In this document: positions 9,281 through 18,136 of the stretch, piece by piece
Position numbering within the stretch: position 1 is the stretch's first letter
Layout: each line of letters begins with the position of its first letter
Assembly (NCBI GenBank): GCA_041743125.1
Contig: JBGTNK010000033.1
Location: forward strand, 1 to 64,000
Source of the DNA: Terrimonas_B sp041743125
GTDB taxonomy: Bacteria > Bacteroidota > Bacteroidia > Chitinophagales > Chitinophagaceae
DNA: 64,000 nucleotides
Reading direction: 5' to 3'
The notes under the pieces: model-generated
Told to the model about the DNA's origin: nothing
Seen by the model: the letters and a program-made list of their open reading frames with translations, nothing else
Databases searched by the model: none
Made by a program: the position numbers and the translations under genes

Positions 9281-10357
9281 TTAGAGTGAACCCGTAGAGG
9301 CTGTTTCAGGATTTAACAAGATTTGAATTGACTCTTTTAAAATATCAATTTTCTTTACTTTAAAAACTTCCATTTTTTCCGCAGGCAACTTTAATTCATA
9401 TTTACCTGTGGATGCTATTTGGTTATCGAACCTGGGGTTTATTTTCTGAAATTCTGCCAGATCCATTTCTATAAACTTAGCTAAAGTAAATCCGTTATAA
9501 CGGCCACTTATTATTTGAGAAGAAGAAATATTTGATACCGTGCTGATATTTGTGGTTATCTTCTTGTCCGGGTTCATTAAAAAACCAGCGGTTTCTTTTT
9601 TAGTGAGGGTTGTGATACCTCCTTCGCCTTCCATTATATAATGGGTGGCAATAAATTTCTTTACATGCTTTCTGGATTCGGCAGGCAAGTATTTTTGCAA
9701 GGTCCAAAAGTCACGGGAGCCACTTCTTTTAATGGCTGAATTTACTTTACCCGGTCCGCTATTATAAGCAGCGATCACCAATAACCAATCGCCGTACATA
9801 GAATATAAGGAAGTTAAATATCGTGAAGCAGCATGTGTGCTTTTATAAACATCTTTTCTTTCGTCAACATAACGACCAATCTTTAATCCAAGATTGCGGC
9901 CTGTAGCTGGCATTAATTGCCAGGGACCTACCGCCCCTGCCCATGATCTTGCATTCGTTTTTAAATTAGATTCAATAACAGCAAGATATTTAAGTTCTTT
10001 AGGCAGCCCATGTTTACTTAGAACTTTATCTATCATATTAAAATAAGGTCTGGCCTTATCTTTCAAATCTTCCATCATCTTACCATGGCTTACTTTGTAG
10101 CCATCTACAAAACTTAACATTAATGGATTCAGGTAGGCAATATCAACTCCGGCAGAATAGGAAGATTCATTATCAAATAAATCAATAAAATTTTCTTTAG
10201 GATCTTTAATTGAATCCTGAACCTGAGGTAAGGAATCCTGGGATTGACTTAACAAAGAACTGTAAACGGGCTTTTTTATAAAGCCGGGTTCACTATTAGC
10301 ATAACCTATTGAGGAAAAAGCGATAATACAAGAGATCCCTAAATTTTTTAACATCAC
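9281..10357 (-). CDS. Membrane-associated lytic transglycosylase, MltD-like
   Basis: 358 aa. After a signal peptide and a Ser/Gln-rich linker, a Slt/GEWL-type transglycosylase domain occupies about residues 85-245. It has the catalytic Glu in LAVIESNLK, then ARSWAGAVGPWQLMPATG and the family AAYNSGPGKV motif. The C-terminal region (about 255-345), with ISSSQIISGRYNG and KFIEMDLAEFQKINPRF, resembles a degenerate LysM/MltD C-terminal module. It would cleave peptidoglycan glycan strands to 1,6-anhydro ends in the periplasm. It is followed by a candidate terminator and lies 52 bp after gatA on the same strand. Confidence 0.92.
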   Translation of the reverse strand: MMLKNLGISCIIAFSSIGYANSEPGFIKKPVYSSLLSQSQDSLPQVQDSIKDPKENFIDLFDNESSYSAGVDIAYLNPLMLSFVDGYKVSHGKMMEDLKDKARPYFNMIDKVLSKHGLPKELKYLAVIESNLKTNARSWAGAVGPWQLMPATGRNLGLKIGRYVDERKDVYKSTHAASRYLTSLYSMYGDWLLVIAAYNSGPGKVNSAIKRSGSRDFWTLQKYLPAESRKHVKKFIATHYIMEGEGGITTLTKKETAGFLMNPDKKITTNISTVSNISSSQIISGRYNGFTLAKFIEMDLAEFQKINPRFDNQIASTGKYELKLPAEKMEVFKVKKIDILKESIQILLNPETASTGSL

Positions 10358-10409
10358 AGCGAATTTAAAATTACAAGAGACTTATCTCAAAAGTATAAGA
10401 AATCAATCC

Positions 10410-11870
10410 CTAAGAATGGTTCGGCAGGAGTTTATTACTCTTTTCATATCGCATTAGCATATTCGAAAATCTAAGCAAAGCTAACTCATTAAACCGATTT
10501 GACATTGCCTGAAGACCAAAAGGCATGCCATTACTGTGAGTGAAGATTGGGAGAGAAATAGAAGGTATACCCACCAAATTGGCCATAACGGTATAAATAT
10601 CAGCCAGGTACATCGAAATTGGGTCATCCATTTTCTCACCTATTTTAAAGGCAACATTAGGGGATGTAGGTAGGAAAATGAAGTCGAAGTCCTTGAATAT
10701 CAACTGTATTTTATCATATAACACTTTTCTAACTTTTTGGGCCCTGGTGAAGTACGCATCATAATATCCGGCACTCAAAACGAAAGTCCCAAGCATTATT
10801 CGGCGCTTAACCTCCTTTCCAAAACCTTCGGATCTCGATTCCTTATACAAATCCGTTAGCCCGGAATTACCTGATTCTGCTCTAAAACCAAATTTTATTC
10901 CGTCATATCTGGAAAGATTAGAGGACGCTTCTGCCGTAGTAAGTATATAATAAGCGGGAACTATATGGTCTATTAAATCAAACTCAACCTGGCCCACGTG
11001 GTGCCCATCCTCTTTTAGCCTTACCATTAAGTCTTTTATTGAATCAGAAATTTCAGGATCCAGGCTTGGATGCTCTAAAGCCTCTTTAAACCAGGCAATT
11101 CGATATTTGTCATCCTTTTTTAATTGAGAGAAATACGGTTCCACTGGTTCTTGTGATACTGTACTGTCATATTCATCTTTCCCGGCCATTATTTCAAGTG
11201 TAAGAGCTATATCAGGTACATTGGTAGCAAAGATGCCTATTTGATCAAATGATGATGCATACGCAATCAGGCCATATCTGGATATTCGGCCATAGCCGGG
11301 CTTTAAGCCAACAACCCCGCAGAAATCCGCTGGTTGTCTAACAGAGCCGCCTGTATCGCTTCCGAGGGAAATCATACATAGTCCTGCCTGAACAGCAACA
11401 GCAGAACCCCCGGAAGATCCTCCTGGTATTCTCGTATTGTCAATGGAATTTAACACCTTTCCATAGACCGAGTTCTCATTCGTGGATCCCATGGCAAATT
11501 CATCACAGTTCAAATTGCCGATAATTATAGCATCTTCCGCTAATAATTTGTTTACAACCGTTGCTGAATAAATGGAGGTAAAGCCCTCTAATATTTTTGA
11601 AGAGGCGGAGAGGGGATGATCTTTATAGGCAATAACATCCTTGATCCCAATAATCACCCCGTGTAGCCGGCCCAAAGGTCTTCCAGCGGTTCGTTCACTA
11701 TCCAGGAATTTTGCTTTTTCTAAAGCTTCACTCCCATATACATGAATAAACGCATTTAGATGCCGGGTGCTCTCTATTTTCTGAAGATAATACTGAACAG
11801 CCTGCAAACAGGAACTCGTTCCTTGTAATAATGAGGAATGATATTGTTCAATGGATGAAAACTCAAACAA
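10410..11870 (-). CDS. gatA: Aspartyl/glutamyl-tRNA amidotransferase subunit A
   Basis: Amidase subunit of GatCAB, which converts misacylated Glu-tRNA(Gln) and/or Asp-tRNA(Asn) to the amidated form. 486 aa. The amidase-signature triad is Lys77 (IIGIKDV), Ser152 (PGGSSGGS) and Ser176 (GSDTGGSVRQP), exactly where the family has it. Initiation appears to be at a TTG (11868-11870): the frame is closed by TAA four codons upstream, and the N-terminal FSSIEQYHSSL matches the family start. gatB and gatC are not in the window. The tatA gene is 58 bp upstream on the same strand. Confidence 0.97.
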   Translation of the reverse strand: MFEFSSIEQYHSSLLQGTSSCLQAVQYYLQKIESTRHLNAFIHVYGSEALEKAKFLDSERTAGRPLGRLHGVIIGIKDVIAYKDHPLSASSKILEGFTSIYSATVVNKLLAEDAIIIGNLNCDEFAMGSTNENSVYGKVLNSIDNTRIPGGSSGGSAVAVQAGLCMISLGSDTGGSVRQPADFCGVVGLKPGYGRISRYGLIAYASSFDQIGIFATNVPDIALTLEIMAGKDEYDSTVSQEPVEPYFSQLKKDDKYRIAWFKEALEHPSLDPEISDSIKDLMVRLKEDGHHVGQVEFDLIDHIVPAYYILTTAEASSNLSRYDGIKFGFRAESGNSGLTDLYKESRSEGFGKEVKRRIMLGTFVLSAGYYDAYFTRAQKVRKVLYDKIQLIFKDFDFIFLPTSPNVAFKIGEKMDDPISMYLADIYTVMANLVGIPSISLPIFTHSNGMPFGLQAMSNRFNELALLRFSNMLMRYEKSNKLLPNHS

Positions 11871-11928
11871 AAGTGGTTATCTTTTTCAAGAACAGAAAAA
11901 AATTGGTAAAAGGCGGAACAGACTTAAA

Positions 11929-12129
11929 TTATGGAGTCTTTAGATCGTTTGCGCTTTCTTCTATTTCTTTCTTCACATTTGTTTTTGCATCATTAAATTC
12001 CCGAACACCTTTACCCAAGCCTTTCATCAGCTCAGGTATTTTGCGGCCACCAAAAAGCAACAGCACAATAATCAGGATAATGATAATTTCATTTGTACCC
12101 AGCATTCCTAATAAATCTGCATGTATCAT
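11929..12129 (-). CDS. tatA: Twin-arginine translocase subunit TatA/TatE
   Basis: 66-aa single-span membrane protein of the Tat export system for folded proteins. One hydrophobic helix (residues about 12-27, NEIIIILIIVLLLFG) is followed by the conserved FGGRKIPELMKGLGKGVREF amphipathic helix and a charged tail. The FG hinge and the Pro/Leu pattern are diagnostic. No tatC is adjacent. Confidence 0.93.
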   Translation of the reverse strand: MIHADLLGMLGTNEIIIILIIVLLLFGGRKIPELMKGLGKGVREFNDAKTNVKKEIEESANDLKTP

Positions 12130-12211
12130 AGTAATAAATAATTAGACAGTAAAGGTAAGTAATTAGTATCTGCAAAAGATACGATTATTGGTGAGTATCA
12201 GATGTTGAAAT

Positions 12212-12240
12212 AAAAAAAATCCCGGTTTTCACCAGGACTT
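12212..12240 (-). terminator. Intrinsic terminator of rplS
   Basis: On the minus strand AAGTCCTGG pairs with CCGGGATTT (two G-T wobbles) around TGAAAA, followed by a T-run (complement of the A-run at 12212-12219). It is 22 bp past the rplS stop. Confidence 0.8.
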
Positions 12241-12261
12241 CTTATTAAATATCTTTCCATT

Positions 12262-12636
12262 TTATTTTGCAAGTTCCGGAGTAGCAACTGCCATACGCTT
12301 TTCCCGAATTCTTGCACTCTTACCGCTACGTTTACGCTGGTAAAAAAGTTTGGCACGGCGAATATTACCGGTCTTGTTCAATATGATTGAATCAACATTG
12401 GGAGAAGAAAAAGGAAATATTCGTTCAACACCCACACCGTCAGAAATTTTACGAACAGTAAAACTAGCTGTGAAGCCTGTTCCTTGCTTTTTAATCACAT
12501 CTCCTTTAAATGACTGGATACGTTCTTTATTTCCTTCAATTATCTTATAGTTTACAGTTATATTATCTCCGGCTTTGAAGTCGGGAAAGTCCTTTTTGTT
12601 GCTCAACTGTTCGTGTACATATGCTATAGCGCTCAT
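12262..12636 (-). CDS. rplS: 50S ribosomal protein L19
   Basis: 124 aa from the ATG at 12634-12636; an upstream in-frame TTG at 12660 would add eight residues with no family support. L19 sits at the 30S-50S interface. Conserved blocks FKAGDNITVNYKI, RIQSFKGDVIKKQG, SFTVRKISDGVGVERIFP and AKLFYQRKRSGKSARIREK are all present. A slightly extended C-terminus (MAVATPELAK) is common in Bacteroidota. Expressed alone or with a short leader, and closed by the terminator at 12212-12240. Confidence 0.97.
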   Translation of the reverse strand: MSAIAYVHEQLSNKKDFPDFKAGDNITVNYKIIEGNKERIQSFKGDVIKKQGTGFTASFTVRKISDGVGVERIFPFSSPNVDSIILNKTGNIRRAKLFYQRKRSGKSARIREKRMAVATPELAK

Positions 12637-12773
12637 AACTCTTGTTTTTAAGGAGGGCAAAGGTAGGGGGAAATCTTTACAAATTTAATTGATTACCTGT
12701 TTTGATCATAAATTAAATGACAAATGAATGCCCAGATATCGTAATAGTGCTGCCTGATACTCATTTATCAGGA

Positions 12774-14339
12774 TTATCTGGCAATATTAACTGCTCTTTT
12801 CTCACGTATTACTGTAACCTTAATCTGGCCGGGAAAAGTCATTTCAGTTTGTATTTTTTGGGCTATTTCAAATGAAAGTTTGTCAGAATCCCCATCCGTA
12901 ACCTTTTCTGCTTCCACAATTACTCTTAATTCCCGCCCCGCCTGGATTGCATAAGCTTTTTCAACGCCAGGATAGGTCATAGCCAGGTTTTCCAGGTCTT
13001 TTATACGCTGAAGGTATTGTTGCATAATCTCCCTTCTCGCTCCAGGTCTGGCTCCACTTATTGCATCGCAGGCCTGCACAATAGGGGAAATAACATATTG
13101 CATTTCCATTTCATCATGATGAGCACCTATAGCATTCACCACAGCTGGATTTTCCCCATATTTTTCAGCTAATTTGGCTCCTAACAAAGCATGGCTGAGT
13201 TCGCTTTCCTCGTCAGGTACTTTACCAATGTCATGCAAAAGACCAGCCCTTTTAGCCAGTTTTGGATTAAGACCTAATTCGGCAGCCATAGTAGCACAAA
13301 GATTGGCCGTTTCCCTGCTATGCATAAGTAGGTTTTGCCCGTATGAAGAGCGGAACCGCATCCGGCCTACCATTCTGACTAATTCTTTATGAAGTCCATG
13401 AATCCCTAACTCAATGACCGTTCTTTCACCAATTTCAATTACCTGGTCATCTATTTGTTTTCTGGTCTTTTCCACAACCTCCTCAATTCGGGCAGGGTGA
13501 ATACGACCGTCAGTAACCAACCGCTGCAAACTCAAACGGGCAATTTCACGACGAAGAGGGTCAAAGCTTGAGAGAAGAATTGCTTCCGGTGTATCATCAA
13601 CTATTAGATCCACACCAGTGGCAGCCTCCAAAGCACGGATGTTTCTGCCTTCACGACCTATTATCTGTCCCTTTATTTCGTCGCTCTCGAGGTTGAAAAC
13701 AGTAATCGAGTTCTCAATGGCTTGCTCAGCCGCTGTTCTCTGAATGGTTTGAATAATTATTTTGCGGGCTTCTTTTCCTGCTTTTTGCTTAGCATCGTCA
13801 ATGATCTCTTGCTGCATGGCCATAGCTTGTGTGTGTGCTTCGGTTTTCAAACTCTCCACCAACTGTGTTTTAGCTTCGTCGGCAGAAAGGCCAGCAATCT
13901 TTTCAAGACGCCTGATATGTTCTTCCTGGTGTTTTTCCAGCTCACCTCTTTTAATATTGACAAGATCGATCTGGCGGTTAAGATTTTCCTTAATGGCCTC
14001 ATTTTCTTTCACTTGTTTATCAAGTGAGCTTTCCTTTAATCCAATTGTTTGTTCTTTCTGGCGAATACGGTTTTCACTTTCATTGATCTTTCGATTACGG
14101 TCATTTACCTCTTTATCGTGCGTCGCTTTTAACTGGATAAATTTTTCCTTTACTTCAAGCTCTTTTTCTTTACGAACGGTTTCAGCTCTTAATTCAGCTT
14201 CTTTTAATAAGTTTTTGGATTGAAATTCGGCATCTTCTACAATTTTCTTTGTGTTTTTGGCAAAAATGAATTTACCGGCTATGATGCCCGCTATAAGGGC
14301 AGCAATACCAATTATTATTGATATGATATTGGGATCCAT
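12774..14339 (-). CDS. rny: Ribonuclease Y
   Basis: 521-aa membrane-anchored endoribonuclease that initiates mRNA decay. The N-terminal transmembrane helix (about 4-26) is followed by a long charged coiled coil (about 30-180), a KH RNA-binding domain with GRNIRALEAATGVDLIVDD (about 225-250), and an HD phosphohydrolase domain with LLHDIGK and the downstream AHHDE region. Length and domain order match the family. In the minus-strand block with zapA, the coiled-coil gene and pheT, an order I recall as recurrent in Bacteroidota. Confidence 0.96.
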   Translation of the reverse strand: MDPNIISIIIGIAALIAGIIAGKFIFAKNTKKIVEDAEFQSKNLLKEAELRAETVRKEKELEVKEKFIQLKATHDKEVNDRNRKINESENRIRQKEQTIGLKESSLDKQVKENEAIKENLNRQIDLVNIKRGELEKHQEEHIRRLEKIAGLSADEAKTQLVESLKTEAHTQAMAMQQEIIDDAKQKAGKEARKIIIQTIQRTAAEQAIENSITVFNLESDEIKGQIIGREGRNIRALEAATGVDLIVDDTPEAILLSSFDPLRREIARLSLQRLVTDGRIHPARIEEVVEKTRKQIDDQVIEIGERTVIELGIHGLHKELVRMVGRMRFRSSYGQNLLMHSRETANLCATMAAELGLNPKLAKRAGLLHDIGKVPDEESELSHALLGAKLAEKYGENPAVVNAIGAHHDEMEMQYVISPIVQACDAISGARPGARREIMQQYLQRIKDLENLAMTYPGVEKAYAIQAGRELRVIVEAEKVTDGDSDKLSFEIAQKIQTEMTFPGQIKVTVIREKRAVNIAR

Positions 14340-14647
14340 GAATCTGTTGTTTTATATGTTCCAAGATGAAAAAGGTTTTAGGTCAATCGGCCCGCAAAAA
14401 CGTTTGTTTCATTCAGGCAGCAGGCGAAGATACAAAAGCGAAACTAATGGATAAAATTGCAATAAGTATTTGCCATCCATTTAAATAAGATTGGAATAGG
14501 CAGGAAACTTTTGAATAAAATAAACACCGACCGGACTATTGATTGACGAATTAAATAAACAAAAACGTTGAATTCCGGCTAAAAATAGAAGAGGTAAAAA
14601 CTTAATAAATGAACTTAGGCATTCCGCCAGAAGCCTGTCATTTTATA
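14340..14647 (-). promoter_or_regulatory. 308-bp leader between zapA and rny with a candidate -7 element
   Basis: No gene-like frame of convincing length. On the minus strand TATCTTCG (complement of 14425-14432) resembles the Bacteroidota -7 element TAnnTTTG, but there is no clear TTG at the right distance. If used, transcription would begin about 80 nt before the rny ATG. I see no tRNA or recognisable small RNA here. A 6S-type RNA next to zapA would be of interest, but no supporting fold was identified by eye. Confidence 0.3.
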
Positions 14648-14944
14648 TCAGACAGTAGGATTGTCCAATAAATTTTCAATTGCGGAGAGTTTTGACATTA
14701 AAATCTCCTGTTGAATATCTGCGGACCCTGCAGCTTTTTGTTCTGTTGCCAGCCAGATGAGTACCATAGCAATATAATCCTGCATATCCTTCCCGGCAAA
14801 TTGTGTTTTGTATTCAATTATTTTATCATTAATGATCTTTACGGTACGGCGTACTACTTCTTCATCTTTGGGGTTTAACTTAATTCTGTAACTCCGGTCT
14901 CCAATAATAATGGTTGCTGCAATTAATTGATCCATAGCTTGCAT
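14648..14944 (-). CDS. zapA: Cell division protein ZapA
   Basis: 98-aa FtsZ-ring-associated protein. The N-terminal domain (IAATIIIGDRSYRIKLNPKDEEVVRRTVKIINDKI) is the ZapA globular domain, and the rest is helical and suited to the tetrameric coiled coil. A second ATG three codons downstream (MDQL) is an equally possible start. It is part of the pheT / coiled coil / zapA / rny block, interrupted on the upstream side by a short plus-strand gene. Confidence 0.88.
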   Translation of the reverse strand: MQAMDQLIAATIIIGDRSYRIKLNPKDEEVVRRTVKIINDKIIEYKTQFAGKDMQDYIAMVLIWLATEQKAAGSADIQQEILMSKLSAIENLLDNPTV

Positions 14945-15062
14945 TTTTAAAAAACTCTGATTATTTTGTAGCCATTCTCTTCCTGGAACCTTTTATCCTA
15001 GGCATAAAGATCAACAAATTCCAGTTTCCACAAAGCCGCCCAAACCCAAAAACTAACCAGTT

Positions 15063-15317
15063 ATGTTCGCTAAAATTAGGTCAATCAATTTTATTGATGC
15101 TCTCCAGTTTGAATTGATCCTTTTTAAGGATAGTTCACTGAAAGGAATCTTAAAAGACGATAAAGGAAGTGTTTGTAGTGTAATGGAAAGAAAACTTCCT
15201 CGCCATCAAAAGCAAATCAACTGGACCGGATTAAATGATTTGCCATACGGCCGGTATACTCTTGTATTGTCTCATGGTGAAGAGGAGATGAAAATGAACC
15301 TGGTCAAAAGAGTGTGA
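15063..15317 (+). CDS. Small hypothetical protein inside the cell-division block
   Basis: 84 aa, unrecognised. The mix of residues looks coding (FIDALQFELILFKDSSLKG, then VCSVMERKLPRH and WTGLNDLPYGRYTLVLSHG). The second half has the pattern of a small beta domain, with a YGRYTL-type strand seen in Bacteroidota sorting and carboxypeptidase-like domains, but there is no signal peptide. It runs opposite to its neighbours. Its TGA (15315-15317) abuts the stop of the convergent coiled-coil gene (15318-15320) with no spacer. Gene status inferred from composition and the lack of a competing frame. Confidence 0.55.
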   Translation: MFAKIRSINFIDALQFELILFKDSSLKGILKDDKGSVCSVMERKLPRHQKQINWTGLNDLPYGRYTLVLSHGEEEMKMNLVKRV

Positions 15318-15605
15318 TTACCTGCTGAGCATGGTGATGCATCTGTCAATTTCTTTTATATAGGATTGGATGCGTTTTTCAAAAAGTTTTTTGTCCTCTT
15401 CCTCCATTTCTCCGTTACTGTATTTCAGAATCTCAACCTGCTGCTTAAGTGCAGTTGAATTTTCTTTAAATTGAGTAGCCTCCTTTGTAATACTTTCGAG
15501 TTCTTCTTTTAAGGAATGATTTTCCTTTACCACAGCCATATGCTGTTTCAGCAAGTGCTGCACCTTATCCTGTATCCGTTTCAGATATTGTTCTGATTCC
15601 GTCAT
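15318..15605 (-). CDS. Short coiled-coil protein, candidate ZapB-like division factor
   Basis: 95 aa, almost entirely helical and charged: YLKRIQDKVQHLLKQHMAV, then ENHSLKEELESITKEATQFKE with heptad-like Leu/Val spacing to about residue 65, then an acidic linker and a second helix ending RCITMLSR. No signal peptide or membrane span. It lies between pheT and zapA on the same strand, so a role with ZapA at the Z-ring, like the coiled-coil ZapB, is a context-based inference and not a homology call. Confidence 0.75.
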   Translation of the reverse strand: MTESEQYLKRIQDKVQHLLKQHMAVVKENHSLKEELESITKEATQFKENSTALKQQVEILKYSNGEMEEEDKKLFEKRIQSYIKEIDRCITMLSR

Positions 15606-15697
15606 TATTTCAATCTTGAATTGAATTTATCACAAGTACTTTTCGGAACGACCCATCATTATAATTTGATCCTGCCGGCAGTTTTATTTCTTGTAAT

Positions 15698-18136
15698 TTA
15701 TTTTCGTATCTCGGCAGCCAGATTCTTTTCCAGGGTTGTCATGATTTTATTCATCCAACCATCTATCTCGGCGTCTGTCAATGTTTTTTCTTCATCGGTA
15801 AATGTCAAATTGATAGCCATAGATTTTTTACCCGTACCTAATTTTTCACTCTCAAAAATATCAAACAATTTAATACCCTGCAATTTGCCCAGTTTCATTT
15901 TCCGGACGGCTTGTTCAACTTCCTTATAGGCTAATTTGGATGGAATAATCATAGCTACATCCCGCTGAACAGAAGGAAACTTTGGTATGGGGGAAAAAAC
16001 ATGTTTATTTGATACAGCCATGCGGGATAAAACGTCCCAGTTCAGGTCGGCAAAGAAGACAGATTGTTTAATGTCAAAATTCCCCATTACTTTTTTGCTT
16101 ACAATAGCTATTTCTACTACAACTTCATCCCCAATATTTCCCTTTAGACTTGCTTCAAATTTAGAATTTATATTTTCTGAAGAAGGTGTTTCAAAATCTT
16201 CAATTGAAATTCCAAGAGCTTCAACCAGTTTAGTAACTATGCCTTTTAAAACAAAAAAGTCTGCATCAGATGCCTTCGATCTCCAGCCTTGCGTGGTGTT
16301 TTTCCCACTTAGGTAAAGGCAAAGGTGTTCCGGCTCACTATAAATTCCCGAACCCTCCTTTTTATAAGTTTTACCAAATTCAAATAGCCGGAGATCGTTA
16401 TTTTTTCTGTTCAGGTTATGCGCTATTGCCTCTAATCCCGTTTCCAGCATGGATGGCCTGAGTATATTTAACTCCGCACTTAGATTATTCAACATTTTTA
16501 CGGAAGACGATAGTTCTACCTCAGTAAAATAAGCAGAGTTGGTAATGGAGTTGGTCAATATTTCATAAAAGCCAAGACCTGTAAGGATATTGGCTAATTT
16601 TTCTTTATACAGATCGGCTGCATAATTTTCTTCCACCGAAGGTGTGATGGTGATAGCCGCGGGAATAGCAATATTGTCTAGCCCATCAATTCTGAGTATT
16701 TCTTCAACCAGGTCTGCAGGTAAACTTATATCCGGCTTATGGTATGGCACGGCTACCCTCATTTCATCCATACCTTCTTTTTCTATTTCAAATCCCAGGC
16801 TGATCAAAATATCCTTTACCGCATCAGGATGATAATTTTTGCCACTCAGTTTTTTCAAATAATGATATTTGAGGGATACTTGTGTTTTATCTTTCTTTTC
16901 AGGATATATATCCACTATTTCAGAAGCAATCTCACCTTTACAAATTTCCTTTATCATCACGGCTGCCCTTTTTAATACAGTAACGGTTGCTGAAATATCC
17001 GTGCCTTTTTCAAACCGGCTGGCGGCATCTGTTCTTAATCCGTGGCGAAAGGATGTTTTACGAATAAATAACCCTTCAAAAAAAGCACTCTCCAAAAAAA
17101 TATTCTTTGTCGTTTCTGTTACGCCGCTATGCCGGCCTCCAAAAACTCCGGCTATACACATGCCTTCCTTTTCATTACAGATCATCAGGTCTTCGCTATT
17201 TAGCTTTCTTACTTTCTCATCCAGTGTAATAAAAGGCGTTCCCTCCTTTAAATTCTTTACAATCACTTTACCTCCGGTAATTTGATCAGCATCAAATGCA
17301 TGGAGAGGCTGGCCTGTTTCGTGTTGAATATAATTTGTAATGTCTACGATATTATTGATCGGTCGCAGGCCGATTGCAACTAATTTTTGTTGCAGCCATT
17401 TTGGTGATGCCTCAATAGTAACATTTGCAATGCTTACGCCTGAATACCGGGGGCATGCTTCTGCATTTTCTATTTCCACCCCAATAGAAAGGGAGTTATT
17501 GTCAGTCTTAAATCCATTGGCAGTCGGTAGCCTGACTTTTATCCCCTTTTTATCATGATAACTGAGGTAGGCACAAACATCCCTGGCCACACCCCAATGA
17601 CTCATGGCATCCATGCGGTTAGGTGTTAGCCCAATTTCGTAAATCCAATCTTCATAAGGTCTAAAATAATCAAGAGCGGTTGTACCGGTCTGTACACTAT
17701 CCGGTAACACAAGTATTCCTGCATGGGATGTGCCCAATCCAATTTCATCCTCTGCGCAGATCATACCAAAACTTTCTATATTCCGGATCTTTGCCACCTT
17801 CATTGTTAAAGGTTGGCCATCTGTTGGATAAATTGTAGTACCTACAGGAGCAACAACCACTTTTTGACCAGTAGCTACATTAGGAGCTCCGCAAACTATT
17901 TGAAGGGGTTCGCTGTTCCCGATATTTACCTTCGTCAGCGTAAGTTTATCAGCATTTGGGTGTTTTTCTGTACTAAGTACTTCCCCAATCAACAAGCCTT
18001 TTAACCCGCCTTTGGCTTCCTCATATTTATTCATGCTTTCCACTTCCAACCCGATAGATGTCAGGATGCGACTCAATCTTTCCGGTTCTATTTTTACGGG
18101 CAGGTATTCACTCAACCATTTATAAGAGATCGTCAT
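15698..18136 (-). CDS. pheT: Phenylalanine--tRNA ligase beta subunit
   Basis: 812-aa large subunit of the (alpha-beta)2 enzyme that charges tRNA-Phe. Domains in order: EMAP/OB-fold tRNA-binding domain (about 43-155, VLSTEKHPNADKLTLTKVNIG and the GAPNVATGQKVVVAPVGT region), B3/B4 editing domain (about 210-390), B5 domain (about 405-480), catalytic-like core, and a C-terminal anticodon-binding FDX-ACB domain (about 718-812, PKFPSVQRDVAM). Full length. pheS is not in the window, so the two subunit genes are unlinked here. A 685-bp non-coding region precedes it. Confidence 0.97.
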   Translation of the reverse strand: MTISYKWLSEYLPVKIEPERLSRILTSIGLEVESMNKYEEAKGGLKGLLIGEVLSTEKHPNADKLTLTKVNIGNSEPLQIVCGAPNVATGQKVVVAPVGTTIYPTDGQPLTMKVAKIRNIESFGMICAEDEIGLGTSHAGILVLPDSVQTGTTALDYFRPYEDWIYEIGLTPNRMDAMSHWGVARDVCAYLSYHDKKGIKVRLPTANGFKTDNNSLSIGVEIENAEACPRYSGVSIANVTIEASPKWLQQKLVAIGLRPINNIVDITNYIQHETGQPLHAFDADQITGGKVIVKNLKEGTPFITLDEKVRKLNSEDLMICNEKEGMCIAGVFGGRHSGVTETTKNIFLESAFFEGLFIRKTSFRHGLRTDAASRFEKGTDISATVTVLKRAAVMIKEICKGEIASEIVDIYPEKKDKTQVSLKYHYLKKLSGKNYHPDAVKDILISLGFEIEKEGMDEMRVAVPYHKPDISLPADLVEEILRIDGLDNIAIPAAITITPSVEENYAADLYKEKLANILTGLGFYEILTNSITNSAYFTEVELSSSVKMLNNLSAELNILRPSMLETGLEAIAHNLNRKNNDLRLFEFGKTYKKEGSGIYSEPEHLCLYLSGKNTTQGWRSKASDADFFVLKGIVTKLVEALGISIEDFETPSSENINSKFEASLKGNIGDEVVVEIAIVSKKVMGNFDIKQSVFFADLNWDVLSRMAVSNKHVFSPIPKFPSVQRDVAMIIPSKLAYKEVEQAVRKMKLGKLQGIKLFDIFESEKLGTGKKSMAINLTFTDEEKTLTDAEIDGWMNKIMTTLEKNLAAEIRK

